DNA of 64,000 nt from JAZIHH01 sp036678685 (GCA_036678685.1 JAZIHH010000020.1:124001-188000), one strand, 5' to 3'; shown: positions 41,536 to 50,673, counted from the stretch's first letter. Notes: a model not told the origin generated them from the letters alone. Program-made: numbers and translations.

Positions 41536-42615
41536 ATGAAGATACTTGTGACGGCTCTGCTTATACTGCTGCTGTTAGCCGGATTGGCCCTTACCGGCCT
41601 CTTGCTGTTCGGAATTGTTCTTCTGGTGCACCGCCTGATTAAGTTTGAACGTTCCCTGGACCGGACAATGAGGGAAAGAAAGCCGGGGAAGTTTCTCCGC
41701 ACATATAAAATAACCGATCCCTACCGTGGCGAAGGCCGGTATTGGAAAGGACAACTCCATATTCACACCACCCTTTCCTATGACGGGAAAGTTGAACCGG
41801 AGAAAGTACTCGAGGCTTACCGGGAGGCGGGCTATGATTTTTTGGCTTTTACCGAACATAACATCTATACCCCTTCTTATCTATTGCAGGTGAAGAAACC
41901 GCTGGTGATTCCGGGAATTGAAGAGGCTTATCCCTGGAAAATTTTGGGCCATCACTATTTGCGGATTAATGCCCGGCGGCCGGTGCGGGGAGATCTGGGG
42001 GAAAGAATCGCCCGGACTGTTGCCGAGGGAGGAATCGTCGCTTTGGCCCACCCCAGTTGGCGGGGAGGCCTGGGCATTGGCCGCTGGCTGCCCCAGGATG
42101 TTCCTCCCATCCGGGAGCCTTTGCTGGTGGAGATTTTCAGCCGTTATTCCAATTCCATTCAGGAAGATTTGAATTTCTGGCATTATTTGTTGAACAACAA
42201 CCCGCATCCCTGCGCGATTTGGTGCATCGCCGCCGATGATTTTCACCGGCCTTTTCATTTAAACCGGGGCTGGGTGATGCTTAAAGCCGGGAAGCTGACC
42301 ACGGCGGAGATTATAAAAGCATTAAAGGGCGGTTCTTTTTATGCTTCTTCAGGACCGCAGGCCGAATTCGGCACGGAAGAAGGGAGCATTTTCGCGAGAA
42401 CCAATCAGGATTATACCATTCGTTTTATTAATAGCGACAACCGGGTGGTGCTGGCCGGCCGCGGGCGGGAAATGTTTTATACCCCCAGGGGAAACGAGGG
42501 GTTCGTCCGCGTGGAGATTGAAGACGACGAAGGAAAACGGGCCTGGTCCCAACCGTTTTTCCTTCTCCCGGCGGAGTACGGCCCCCGGCGGGAGCAGGAG
42601 AACAGCGGAGGTTAA
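41536..42615 (+). CDS. PHP-domain metal-dependent phosphoesterase, membrane anchored
   Basis: The protein (359 residues) has an N-terminal hydrophobic helix (about 4-26) and a PHP domain (about 70-270) with the metal motifs QLHIHTTLSYDG, FTEHN and ALAHPSW. PHP enzymes hydrolyse phosphate esters such as 3'-phosphoadenosine phosphate or short oligonucleotides; the substrate here is unknown. A beta-rich C-terminal part (about 280-345) resembles sequences seen after PHP domains in other membrane-anchored relatives. It precedes waaA by 17 nt and may be co-transcribed with it. Confidence 0.85.
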   Translation: MKILVTALLILLLLAGLALTGLLLFGIVLLVHRLIKFERSLDRTMRERKPGKFLRTYKITDPYRGEGRYWKGQLHIHTTLSYDGKVEPEKVLEAYREAGYDFLAFTEHNIYTPSYLLQVKKPLVIPGIEEAYPWKILGHHYLRINARRPVRGDLGERIARTVAEGGIVALAHPSWRGGLGIGRWLPQDVPPIREPLLVEIFSRYSNSIQEDLNFWHYLLNNNPHPCAIWCIAADDFHRPFHLNRGWVMLKAGKLTTAEIIKALKGGSFYASSGPQAEFGTEEGSIFARTNQDYTIRFINSDNRVVLAGRGREMFYTPRGNEGFVRVEIEDDEGKRAWSQPFFLLPAEYGPRREQENSGG

Positions 42616-42632
42616 CCAAAGGAGTTGAGCCC

Positions 42633-43943
42633 ATGTTTTTTCTGCTTTATAATTTTCTCATCTGGTTATTGACCCTTTTTTTCCTCCCCGTCCTCCTGAT
42701 ACGGATGAAAAGAGGGGGGGCAAAGAGCATCGCCAAATTTTTAGGCTTTTCCCGGGAGGAGACTGCCGGCCTGGGAACGAAGAATATCCTGTGGATTCAG
42801 GCTGTTTCCGTGGGCGAAACCCTCGTGGCCGCGAGGTTGCTGGAGGAGATTAAAAAAGTCTTTCCCGGGTGGAAAATTGTGTTTACGTGCACAACCGGTA
42901 CGGGTTTTGCCATCGCCCGGAAAGCTCTGGCCGGTTTGGCTGATTTGCTTGGTTTCTTCCCTTTCGACCATCCCTGGGTGGTGCGGAGGTTTTATAACCG
43001 TCTTCGCCCCCGGTTGCTCCTGTTGACCGAGGGGGAGTTCTGGCCCAATGTTTTACGGGAGGCCAAAAAGCGGGGAGTCGGTACGGCCCTGGTGAACGGC
43101 CGCCTCAGCGACCGGTCTTACCAGCGGATGAAGTGGCGGGGTGTTTTTGCGCCGGTTTTGCGGTTGGTGGACCTTTTTTGTGTCCGGACCGAACAGGATG
43201 CGGCAAGATTTGCCGAGGCCGGGGTGGCGCCCGACCGGTTGAAGGTTACCGGCAATATTAAATTCGACCAGAATTACCGGGAGATCCCGGAAGACGAGCG
43301 GAGGGAGTTTCTGGCGCAACTGGGAATAACAGAAGAAACTCCCGTTTTAACAGCGGCCAGCACCCACCGGGGCGAGGAGGAAATAGTGCTCCGGGCTTTT
43401 TTGGAAATAAAAAAACAGTTTCCCACCGCTTTTTTAATCCTGGCGCCCCGTCATCCGGAGAGGGCGGAGGAGGTTGAGCGGCTTTTGGCCGTTCACGGCG
43501 TGAAATGGGTCCGCCGCAGTCGTCTGACCGAGGGAAAAAACCGTTACCGGCCGGAGGTATTGCTGCTGGATACCCTGGGTGAGCTGGGACTGGCTTATTC
43601 CCTCTCCCGGATCAGCTTTGTCGGCGGCAGTTTGGTCCCGGTGGGCGGTCATAATGTCTTAGAAGCGGCGGCCCAGGGAAAACCGGTGTTTTACGGCCCT
43701 TATATGCACAATTTCCATGACAGCAAGGAGCTTCTGGAGGAGGCGGGCGCGGGCGTCACCGTTGGAAACGCCCGGGAACTGGCGGAGAAGTTTTTGCGTT
43801 ACGCCCCGGACCGGAATTTTCTGGCCGAGGCGGGCAGGAAGGCGCGGCAGGTGGTGGAGGCCAACCGGGGGGCCGCCTGCCGGACGGCGAAAATTTTACA
43901 GGATTATTTTACCCGGCGCATGAGCAAGGAAGGAGGAGTTTGA
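42633..43943 (+). CDS. waaA: 3-deoxy-D-manno-octulosonic acid transferase
   Basis: WaaA (436 residues) transfers Kdo from CMP-Kdo to the lipid A precursor at the inner membrane. An N-terminal membrane helix (about 4-21), the catalytic segment WIQAVSVGETLVA with its Glu, and the GT-B C-terminal half with TAASTHRGEEEIVLRAF, LAPRHPERAEEVERLL and FVGGSLVPVGGHNVLEAA are all present. Its stop overlaps the kdsA start by 1 nt. A second waaA-like gene follows kdsA. Confidence 0.93.
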   Translation: MFFLLYNFLIWLLTLFFLPVLLIRMKRGGAKSIAKFLGFSREETAGLGTKNILWIQAVSVGETLVAARLLEEIKKVFPGWKIVFTCTTGTGFAIARKALAGLADLLGFFPFDHPWVVRRFYNRLRPRLLLLTEGEFWPNVLREAKKRGVGTALVNGRLSDRSYQRMKWRGVFAPVLRLVDLFCVRTEQDAARFAEAGVAPDRLKVTGNIKFDQNYREIPEDERREFLAQLGITEETPVLTAASTHRGEEEIVLRAFLEIKKQFPTAFLILAPRHPERAEEVERLLAVHGVKWVRRSRLTEGKNRYRPEVLLLDTLGELGLAYSLSRISFVGGSLVPVGGHNVLEAAAQGKPVFYGPYMHNFHDSKELLEEAGAGVTVGNARELAEKFLRYAPDRNFLAEAGRKARQVVEANRGAACRTAKILQDYFTRRMSKEGGV

Positions 43944-44773
43944 TGGCCGGTCTGTGGCAAGAGCTTACAGCGACACCGGATTTCTTTTTGATGGCCGGAC
44001 CCTGTGTCATCGAGTCGGAGGAGAAAACCCTCTTTTTAGCCTCGGAGCTGAAGAAAATCACTTCGGAACTGGCGATCCCTTTTGTTTTCAAGGCTTCTTT
44101 TGACAAAGCCAATCGTTCCAGCGGCGCTTCCTACCGCGGTCCCGGGATGGAGGAAGGTTTGCGGGTGCTGGCGAAGGTTCGCCGGGAAGTTGGCGTCCCG
44201 GTCCTTACGGACCTGCACGAAACTTATCAGGTACAGCCCGTGGCCGAGGTGGTGGACATCTTGCAGATTCCTGCTTTTCTTTGCCGCCAGACGGACCTGG
44301 TGACCGCCGCGGCGGCCACCGGCAAGCCGGTAAATATAAAAAAGGGTCAGTTCATGGCGGCCTGGGACATGAAGAATATTGTGGAGAAAGCCCGTTCCAC
44401 CGGGAACAGCCGGGTCTTTTTGACCGAGCGGGGGACCACTTTCGGATATAACAATTTGGTGGTAGATATGCGGTCGCTGCCGATTATGCGGTCTTTCGGC
44501 GTACCGGTAATTTTTGACGGCACCCACAGCGTTCAACAGCCGGGCGGGTTGGGCGGCCGTTCCGGCGGACAACGGGAATTCGTCGCCCCTCTTTGCCGGG
44601 CTGCGGTGGCGATCGGGGTCGACGGTCTCTTCCTGGAAGTCCACGATGAACCGGAGAAGGCTCTTTCCGACGGGCCGAACATGGTTTCTTTGTCAAGTCT
44701 CCCGTCCTTGCTAAGGGATTTATTGGCCATAGCGCGGGCAGTAAGAGGGAAAAAGGATGAAGTTTCTTTATAA
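43943..44773 (+). CDS. kdsA: 3-deoxy-8-phosphooctulonate synthase
   Basis: KdsA (276 residues) condenses phosphoenolpyruvate with arabinose 5-phosphate to Kdo 8-phosphate. Landmarks are AGPCVIESEEKTL, FKASFDKANRSS, LTDLHETYQV and DGTHSVQQPGG. The Cys in AGPCVIES is the ligand of the metal-dependent KdsA class (Aquifex-like); E. coli-type enzymes have Asn. ATG 43943 follows AAGGAGGAG by about 6 nt and overlaps the waaA stop. The 3' end overlaps the next gene by 17 nt, so the three genes are translationally coupled. Confidence 0.95.
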   Translation: MAGLWQELTATPDFFLMAGPCVIESEEKTLFLASELKKITSELAIPFVFKASFDKANRSSGASYRGPGMEEGLRVLAKVRREVGVPVLTDLHETYQVQPVAEVVDILQIPAFLCRQTDLVTAAAATGKPVNIKKGQFMAAWDMKNIVEKARSTGNSRVFLTERGTTFGYNNLVVDMRSLPIMRSFGVPVIFDGTHSVQQPGGLGGRSGGQREFVAPLCRAAVAIGVDGLFLEVHDEPEKALSDGPNMVSLSSLPSLLRDLLAIARAVRGKKDEVSL

Positions 44774-46064
44774 TGTCTCTCTCTGGCTGGCGACGGTCGT
44801 CTTTTTCCCCTTGTGGTTGTTGGCCTATGTTAAAGGGGGGAAATTGCGAAGGCGGCTGGCCGGTTTTTCGTTAAAAGAGTTATCCGCGGTGGACAAGAAG
44901 GATATTGTTCTTATTCAGGGGGATTCCGTGGGCGAAGCCCAGGTTTCCGCCTGTTTTATTCAGGAGTTCAAAAGGGCCTTTCCCGGTTACGCCGTGGTCT
45001 TCACGACTGCCACCCGTTCCGGCTTGATTACCGCGGAAAAAACCCCGACGGGACTGTTTGATCTCACCGGTTTTTTACCCCTGGACCACCCGTTTCCGGT
45101 GAAAAAGTTTTTCGCCCGGGTAAAGCCGGAGATCCTGTTTTTTGCCGAGAGCCAGCTGCGCCCCAATCTTCTGTGGGAAGCCAAGAGGCGCGGGGTAATG
45201 GTGGTCATGGTGAACGGCGGCCTCCAGGATAAAATTTATAAAAAGATCCAAAAATACCGGTTTTTTTATGAACCCCTCCTTGCCATGGTCGATCTCTATT
45301 GTGTCCAGAATGAACAGGAAAAGCAGAAGTTTATGGCGCTGCGGGTGGCGGAAGAGGTGATCCATGTGACGGGGAACATCAAATTTGACCGGGAGACGAA
45401 AGAAATTCCCAGTCATGAAATAATAAAGATCCGGGAAATTCTTGGGCTCACCCCGGAAACACCGGTATTAACCGCCGCCAGCACCCACCGGGGAGAGGAA
45501 GAAGAGATCATCCGGGCTTTTCTCCAGTGCCGGCAACAGCTGCCCGCGGTTTTTTTAGTTCTGGCCCCGCGCCACCCGCAACGGGCCGGCGAGATCGGGG
45601 AGATGTTAAAAAAATGCGGCCTTGCTTTTCTCCGCCGCGAAGAGATGAAAAAAGGGGCATTGCCTCCGGGGAAAATTGATGTCCTGCTCTTTGACACCTT
45701 CGGGGAACTGGATTTGGCTTATGAACTGTCGACCGTTGCTTTTGTGGGCGGAAGCCTGGTCCCGGTCGGCGGCCACAATATGCTCGAGGCCGTCGCCCGC
45801 GGGAAGGTGGTTTTGCACGGGCCGTTTATCCATGACTTCCGGGAAATCGCCGCGCTTTTGGACGGGGAGGGAGTGGGCCGGGTGATCGAAAACGCCGATG
45901 CTTTGGCCGGCGAGTTTTTATCCCTTTATCATCACCGGGAAAAGAGGCGGGAACTGGAGAGAAAAGCCGGAGAGATAATTGCCGCGCACCGGGGGGCGGC
46001 CGGCCGGACCGTGGAAATTGTAAAAAAGGCCATCGCCGAAAAGGCCGCCCCAAAATGGGCTTAG
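44757..46064 (+). CDS. Second Kdo-transferase-like (WaaA paralogue)
   Basis: This 435-residue protein shares the full WaaA layout: membrane helix (about 4-22), VLIQGDSVGEAQVSACFI with the catalytic Glu, FDLTGFLPLDHPFPVKKF, TAASTHRGEEEEIIRAFLQ, LAPRHPQRAGEIGEML and FVGGSLVPVGGHNMLEAV. It is clearly a paralogue of the gene before kdsA and keeps the active site. It may add a second Kdo or another ulosonic acid, while the first gene adds the first residue. The two genes bracket kdsA and all overlap. Confidence 0.88.
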   Translation: MKFLYNVSLWLATVVFFPLWLLAYVKGGKLRRRLAGFSLKELSAVDKKDIVLIQGDSVGEAQVSACFIQEFKRAFPGYAVVFTTATRSGLITAEKTPTGLFDLTGFLPLDHPFPVKKFFARVKPEILFFAESQLRPNLLWEAKRRGVMVVMVNGGLQDKIYKKIQKYRFFYEPLLAMVDLYCVQNEQEKQKFMALRVAEEVIHVTGNIKFDRETKEIPSHEIIKIREILGLTPETPVLTAASTHRGEEEEIIRAFLQCRQQLPAVFLVLAPRHPQRAGEIGEMLKKCGLAFLRREEMKKGALPPGKIDVLLFDTFGELDLAYELSTVAFVGGSLVPVGGHNMLEAVARGKVVLHGPFIHDFREIAALLDGEGVGRVIENADALAGEFLSLYHHREKRRELERKAGEIIAAHRGAAGRTVEIVKKAIAEKAAPKWA

Positions 46065-46123
46065 GCAAAAAATAGGGGGAAAGGTGGATAATTCTGTTGA
46101 CGGAGGGATAAGCGAAAAATCCT

Positions 46124-47131
46124 CTGGTCAGTGTCGTGATACCGGTTTATAACGGGGCGGAGACCATAGAGCAATCCTTGCGTTCCGTGCTGAACCAGTC
46201 TTACAAGAATTACGAGATCATCGTTGTTGATGACGGTTCAACCGACAGGACCGTGGAATTGCTGGGTAAATACAAAAATATCAAACTATACCGGCAGGAG
46301 AACCGGGGGGCGGGCGCCGCCAGGAATTTGGGGATTAAAGCCGCCCGCGGAGAGATGATCGCTTTTTTGGATGCGGACGACCTCTGGCACCCCCGGAAAC
46401 TGGAGATCCAGTTGGCAGTAGCGGAAAAAAAGAAGGATTTCGGCCTCCTGGCCACCGGCCACAGGAAATTCAGCGGTGAGAAAGGGATTTATCCGGCCGG
46501 CGGAGCGATCCACGGGGTCCGGCCCTGGGAAAAGACCCTGAAAAGGCTGGACTTTTACGGGCTTCTTCTTAGTTGTCCTTTTTTAACTTCATCGGTCCTT
46601 GTTCCCAGGAGAATTTTTGCGCAAACAGGTTATTTTGATCCCGGATTAAAGTCAAGACAGGACCGGGAGTTCTGGATAAGAATCGCCTACTTTTTCCCCG
46701 TTTATTACCTCCCCTTAAAATTAATGTATTACAATGTAAGGAAGGAAAGCCTGTCGCGGGAGAAAATATTGCACGGCGTAATCAATTACGCCTTTATCGG
46801 GGAAAAATGGTACCCCGGCAACCCGGATACCCCGGCGGTAAAAGAAAGACCGGTGGAGGACGGGAAATATTTAAAGATTTTCAAAAGGATTGTCTGGCAA
46901 ACCGGGATCAAGTTACGGAAATTCAGTAATGACGCCGACCTTTTTGAACGTTATTGGCAACGCTTTTCTTACATTTTTGGCCGCCAAAGCGAAACGGTCA
47001 AACGCCGGCTGCTGTTGGCGGCGAAAATCAGGTATTTTTTCCGCCGGGGGATCCCGAAAAAGACAGCGGATGAAGAGTTGCTGGCTAAACTCAAGAGCGA
47101 CCCGCCCGGCGGACGGCGGAAGCAGGAATAG
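46124..47131 (+). CDS. Family 2 glycosyltransferase
   Basis: This GT-A type glycosyltransferase (about 335 residues) probably adds a sugar to the LPS core or another surface glycan. The fold signature is VSVVIPVYNGAETIEQSLRS, IIVVDDGSTDRTVELL, NRGAGAARNLGIKAARGE and the metal-binding FLDADDLWHPRK. The first standard start, GTG 46136, lies within the first beta strand. The frame is open back to 46112 and encodes NPLVSV with CTG 46124 as the nearest candidate; GGAGGG sits at 46102-46107. No membrane segment is evident. A strong terminator follows, closing the waaA-kdsA group. Confidence 0.88.
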   Translation: MVSVVIPVYNGAETIEQSLRSVLNQSYKNYEIIVVDDGSTDRTVELLGKYKNIKLYRQENRGAGAARNLGIKAARGEMIAFLDADDLWHPRKLEIQLAVAEKKKDFGLLATGHRKFSGEKGIYPAGGAIHGVRPWEKTLKRLDFYGLLLSCPFLTSSVLVPRRIFAQTGYFDPGLKSRQDREFWIRIAYFFPVYYLPLKLMYYNVRKESLSREKILHGVINYAFIGEKWYPGNPDTPAVKERPVEDGKYLKIFKRIVWQTGIKLRKFSNDADLFERYWQRFSYIFGRQSETVKRRLLLAAKIRYFFRRGIPKKTADEELLAKLKSDPPGGRRKQE

Positions 47132-47154
47132 GCAAGCAAGGCCGCCAGGCAATT

Positions 47155-47193
47155 AAGGCCGCACCCGCTGCATCCATGGGGTGCGGCCTTTTT
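47155..47193 (+). terminator. Intrinsic terminator after the glycosyltransferase gene
   Basis: AAGGCCGCACCC (47155-47166) and GGGTGCGGCCTT (47179-47190) form a perfect 12-bp stem with a 12-nt loop and a T-run to 47193. Confidence 0.9.
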
Positions 47194-47392
47194 CCGTGAA
47201 TATGGCGCCGGCGTTCCGGCGTAGGTTTGGAAAATGAGCCCGGAATTACCCGGCGTTTGTGGCATTTTCCCCCTTGAAGGAGTCAAATCTTTGAGACGGC
47301 CGTAACCGGTGTGCTTCCTGGAGAAATCAGGCAGGCAAGAAATATTAAGACAAGGAAAACAATATTTTTCTTCCCCCAGCTCAAAGCCATTA

Positions 47393-47401
47393 TGCTATAA
47401 T
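47393..47401 (+). promoter_or_regulatory. Extended -10 promoter of the unusual ABC transporter genes
   Basis: TGCTATAAT is a consensus extended -10 box. Transcription would begin near 47408, right at ATG 47409, so the message would be leaderless from that codon or have a 16-nt leader before ATG 47424. No good -35 box is seen. Confidence 0.5.
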
Positions 47402-47423
47402 CATAACCATGGGGGAAAATATT

Positions 47424-49868
47424 ATGTTAAGAACAGGCCGGGAGAGTTTCATCTATGACCTGTTAATTTGGTTTATCATCAGTGTCACCCTGGCTTCTTT
47501 GTTGTCGGCTGGGGCGGGAGTCCTGGCGGACAGATATTTTTCCCGGGCCGTAAGCGGCCTGATCGGGGAAGCCGGGGAGTATGATCTTCTGTTTCAAGTG
47601 CGAAGTGATCTGCGGGATGTTTTTGTTTCCCGTCTGGAGGAGATTGTAGCCGAAGAATTTCCCGGTTCCGTGGTCAAGACCGGGGTGAGCGTGGCCGGGC
47701 AAAGCGCGGTCTTTCTCGGCTTGGCGCCCCGGTACCGGACAAAAGAGGTTTTCACCAATTTAAGCAGTTATTTTCACGACCTGCCGGGAGGCGCCGGCTA
47801 CAGTCTGATGACGGAACCGCGGCTCACTCTTTCCGGCATCCCCCGCAAAGCCCATGATCTTTTTATCCGGGAAGCGGAGAGAATTCCCGGGGTCCTTTTC
47901 GCCTTTCAAGACGGAAGCAGAGTCGAGGTTCTCTTCCGGAAAGGCCACGACCTTAACCGGAGCCGGCGGAAACTGGAACGGATTTTGGAAAATTACCGTC
48001 TGCTCGAGGTGGCTGTTCCCGCCGGGAGGCGGGCCGACGGGGGAAAACCCGGAGCGGACCTGGTGGAGATTTTAGCCGGGCAGGGCGGCATCTCGTATAT
48101 TCGGGATGTGACCGCCGGATCGGAAACCGGTGACCAGGAAGCTCTTTTATCGACGATGGCCGAGATGAAGAAATTTTTGTTTTCCTATACCGGACAGGTA
48201 GAGGTGAACCCGGAACCCGGCTGCCGGTTACAGGACGGGGATCTCCTGGTTTTACGAGGGAAGGAGACCGGCTCCTTGGTGGAAGGAGAGGCGGTAAAAC
48301 CCGGGAATGTCCTCGTAAAAATTATTTCCCACCACGAGAAACTAAAGGGCGTGGTCATTCAGGGGGAAACCGCCTGGATTGATGATCCCCGGGCCCATTT
48401 TGTGGAAACCGGGCAGAAAGTCGGGGCGCCGGCGGGGGACGTTATTCCCAACAACCCCAGGGAACAACTGTTGGCCGCTTTGGAGGAAGCGGCGGCCTTT
48501 TTAGAACAGGTGCGGAGTTTTCAAGACCTTTCCCTCCAGGCGGAACAGGTCTTGACCGCGGCGGAGACGATCCATGCGGCTTTGAAAACCATTGATGCGG
48601 TTGTTTCCGGTCCGGGCACCCTAAGCACCGCCCGGGAACTGGAGAAAATGGCTTACCTTTTCGCCGGCATCGGCGAAGAATTGGAGACCATGGCCAATAC
48701 TTTGGCCCGGTTGCGCTATTTTGAAACCCGTCTGCAGGAGGCGGTTGCGGGTCTGGAGGGCCTGCAACTTCTTGTCCGGTTGGGAGTAATCCCGCAGTTC
48801 CCGGGGGTTTACGGGGATCTGGGCCGGAAAGTCAATCTCTTGGACCAACAGATCGGTCAGGTTCTGGAGGGGCTGCGGCGTCACGCCCGGTCTTTGGATG
48901 ATTTCATCAACCGCTTCAATCCCCTGGTCCACACTTTGCTGTCGTGGCGGGACAAAGCTTTGGGGATCTCCGCCGGGCTGGAGACTTTTCAAGGGCTGAT
49001 GGAAGCAGACGGCGGGGAACTCGCGGAACTGACTTCCACAAGCCTCGCTCTTTTCAAGGAATTGGATTCTTCCGCCTTACGCCATGAGATAGACGCCTTT
49101 TCCCGGGGGACGGGCGGACCAAATGTTGATTTCGGGATCATCCTGGAACAAATACATGTGGTGCGAGAATCCCTTGCCCGCCTGCGGGACGAAGAGATCG
49201 GACGGGCCTTTTTCCTCCTCGACAATTATGTGGGAGAGGAAACTGGGCCGGATGAGAAATTGACCTTTTTTATCAATGCCGGTTGCCGTGAAGCGGAAGT
49301 CCGCCGGCTTGTTCAGGAGTATTTTGCCTCGCCCTCGGTAGAACTGCAGTTTTTACCGGCCGGTGTTGTCCGACCGGATGTCCGGAACGAACTGACCCGG
49401 CTGTTACGGGATGTCAAAGGGGTTGTCACCGCCCTGGTCGCTTTGCTTTTCGGGCTGTTAACCCTTCTGCTTGACCAAGGGCCGGTGCTGGCTGTTTTAC
49501 GCCATACGGAACTGGTTTTCCCCCTGCCTGCCGGAAAGAAAAGGAGAATCCAGGGCTTTCTCTTCTACAAGCTGCTGCCGCCTTTGTATGCGGTTGCCAC
49601 CGGAGGCGGCTGGTTCTGGGCGGTCAGTCATTTTTCCGGCGCCCATATTCCCCATCTCGCCACCGTTCATTTTTTGGCGGCTGGGGCGCTTTTGGGAATG
49701 GGCTTTTTCCAGGCCGCGGAGAAGTTTCACCGGTTGAACCTGGCGGAAATAACCGCCGGTTGTTCCCTGGGTTTGTCTTTCACCGCCGTGATGAGGGAGA
49801 TCGTTATTCCGGCCGGCCGGCCGGGCCTCTTACAACTGCTTAACCGTTGGAAGATGGTGATGAAGTGA
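47424..49868 (+). CDS. Novel ABC transporter permease with large extracytoplasmic domain
   Basis: I do not recognise this 814-residue protein. It has one N-terminal membrane helix (about 12-36), a hydrophilic region of roughly 620 residues with several helical, coiled-coil-like stretches in its second half, and three or four helices near the C-terminus (about 662-684, 712-734, 744-765, perhaps 775-795). This is the topology of FtsX, MacB and LolC/E permeases, but no sequence motif of those families is evident. An ATPase gene overlaps its end by 4 nt, so the two form one transporter. The location directly upstream of lpxC suggests a role in envelope or lipid traffic (inference). ATG 47424 follows GGGGG; ATG 47409 is possible. 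Confidence 0.65.
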   Translation: MLRTGRESFIYDLLIWFIISVTLASLLSAGAGVLADRYFSRAVSGLIGEAGEYDLLFQVRSDLRDVFVSRLEEIVAEEFPGSVVKTGVSVAGQSAVFLGLAPRYRTKEVFTNLSSYFHDLPGGAGYSLMTEPRLTLSGIPRKAHDLFIREAERIPGVLFAFQDGSRVEVLFRKGHDLNRSRRKLERILENYRLLEVAVPAGRRADGGKPGADLVEILAGQGGISYIRDVTAGSETGDQEALLSTMAEMKKFLFSYTGQVEVNPEPGCRLQDGDLLVLRGKETGSLVEGEAVKPGNVLVKIISHHEKLKGVVIQGETAWIDDPRAHFVETGQKVGAPAGDVIPNNPREQLLAALEEAAAFLEQVRSFQDLSLQAEQVLTAAETIHAALKTIDAVVSGPGTLSTARELEKMAYLFAGIGEELETMANTLARLRYFETRLQEAVAGLEGLQLLVRLGVIPQFPGVYGDLGRKVNLLDQQIGQVLEGLRRHARSLDDFINRFNPLVHTLLSWRDKALGISAGLETFQGLMEADGGELAELTSTSLALFKELDSSALRHEIDAFSRGTGGPNVDFGIILEQIHVVRESLARLRDEEIGRAFFLLDNYVGEETGPDEKLTFFINAGCREAEVRRLVQEYFASPSVELQFLPAGVVRPDVRNELTRLLRDVKGVVTALVALLFGLLTLLLDQGPVLAVLRHTELVFPLPAGKKRRIQGFLFYKLLPPLYAVATGGGWFWAVSHFSGAHIPHLATVHFLAAGALLGMGFFQAAEKFHRLNLAEITAGCSLGLSFTAVMREIVIPAGRPGLLQLLNRWKMVMK

Positions 49869-50617
49869 GGGAAAACCGGAAAAAACCCTTATTGAAAATT
49901 GAAAAATTAACCAAAAGGTACGGCAAAAAAACGGTGCTCGCCGGGATCGATCTGGAGATTTATCCCGGGGAGACGGTCGTCCTGATGGGACCTAGCGGTT
50001 GCGGGAAATCTACTTTAACCCGGTGTATCAACCGCCTGACGGAGCCGGACGGCGGCAAGATTTATTTTGACGGCCGTCTGGTGAACAGTCTTTCCAGCTT
50101 TGAACTGGCCGGCATCCGGCGAAAAATAGGTTATGTCTTTCAGCAGTTTAATTTGATTCAACGCTTGAATGTTTTGGATAATGTCATTTTGGGCCTGCGC
50201 CTGCAGGGCCTGGGGCAGACGGAGGCGGTCGCGAGAGGCCGGGAGGCGCTCGCTTTGGTGGAAATGGAAGAGAAGGCGGCGGATTTTCCCGCGGAACTCA
50301 GCGGGGGAGAACAACAAAGGGTGGGAATCGCCCGGGCGTTGGCGATGAAACCCCGTTTGATGCTATGGGATGAACCCACGGCTTCCCTGGACCCCATTTT
50401 AGTCGGCGAGGTGCTGGAAGTGATGGAAAAAGTCGTCGGCACGGGAGAAACCACCATGCTTATTGTCACCCATGAAGTTGGTTTTTCCCGCCGGGCGGCG
50501 GACCGGATTGTGCTTTTGGCCGACGGTAAAATCATTGAAGAAGGACCGCCGGAGGAGGTTTTGGAGCATCCCCGTTCCGAAATGGGGAAAAAGTATAAAA
50601 ACCTCTTAAAAAAATGA
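49865..50617 (+). CDS. ABC transporter ATP-binding protein paired with the novel permease
   Basis: This 250-residue ATPase has all functional motifs: Walker A GPSGCGKST, Q-loop FQQFNLI, signature LSGGEQQRVGIARAL, Walker B LMLWDEPTASLD and the H-loop His in VTHEVGF. By sequence it resembles polar amino acid uptake ATPases (GlnQ type), yet no binding protein or typical permease is adjacent. GTG 49865 overlaps the permease stop (GTGA), which implies coupling; ATG 49847 is an alternative. It ends 56 nt before lpxC. Confidence 0.88.
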   Translation: MRENRKKPLLKIEKLTKRYGKKTVLAGIDLEIYPGETVVLMGPSGCGKSTLTRCINRLTEPDGGKIYFDGRLVNSLSSFELAGIRRKIGYVFQQFNLIQRLNVLDNVILGLRLQGLGQTEAVARGREALALVEMEEKAADFPAELSGGEQQRVGIARALAMKPRLMLWDEPTASLDPILVGEVLEVMEKVVGTGETTMLIVTHEVGFSRRAADRIVLLADGKIIEEGPPEEVLEHPRSEMGKKYKNLLKK

Positions 50618-50634
50618 CTGGAAAATGATATAAT
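50606..50634 (+). promoter_or_regulatory. Promoter of the lpxC-fabZ-lpxA group
   Basis: TTAAAA (50606-50611) and TATAAT (50629-50634) are spaced 17 bp, and a TGA triplet gives an extended -10 box. The -35 lies inside the end of the ATPase gene. The lpxC start follows 40 nt after the -10 box. Confidence 0.6.
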
Positions 50635-50673
50635 ATAAAAGTTAATGCAGCTTTTAATTGGGGGGGTGGACAG

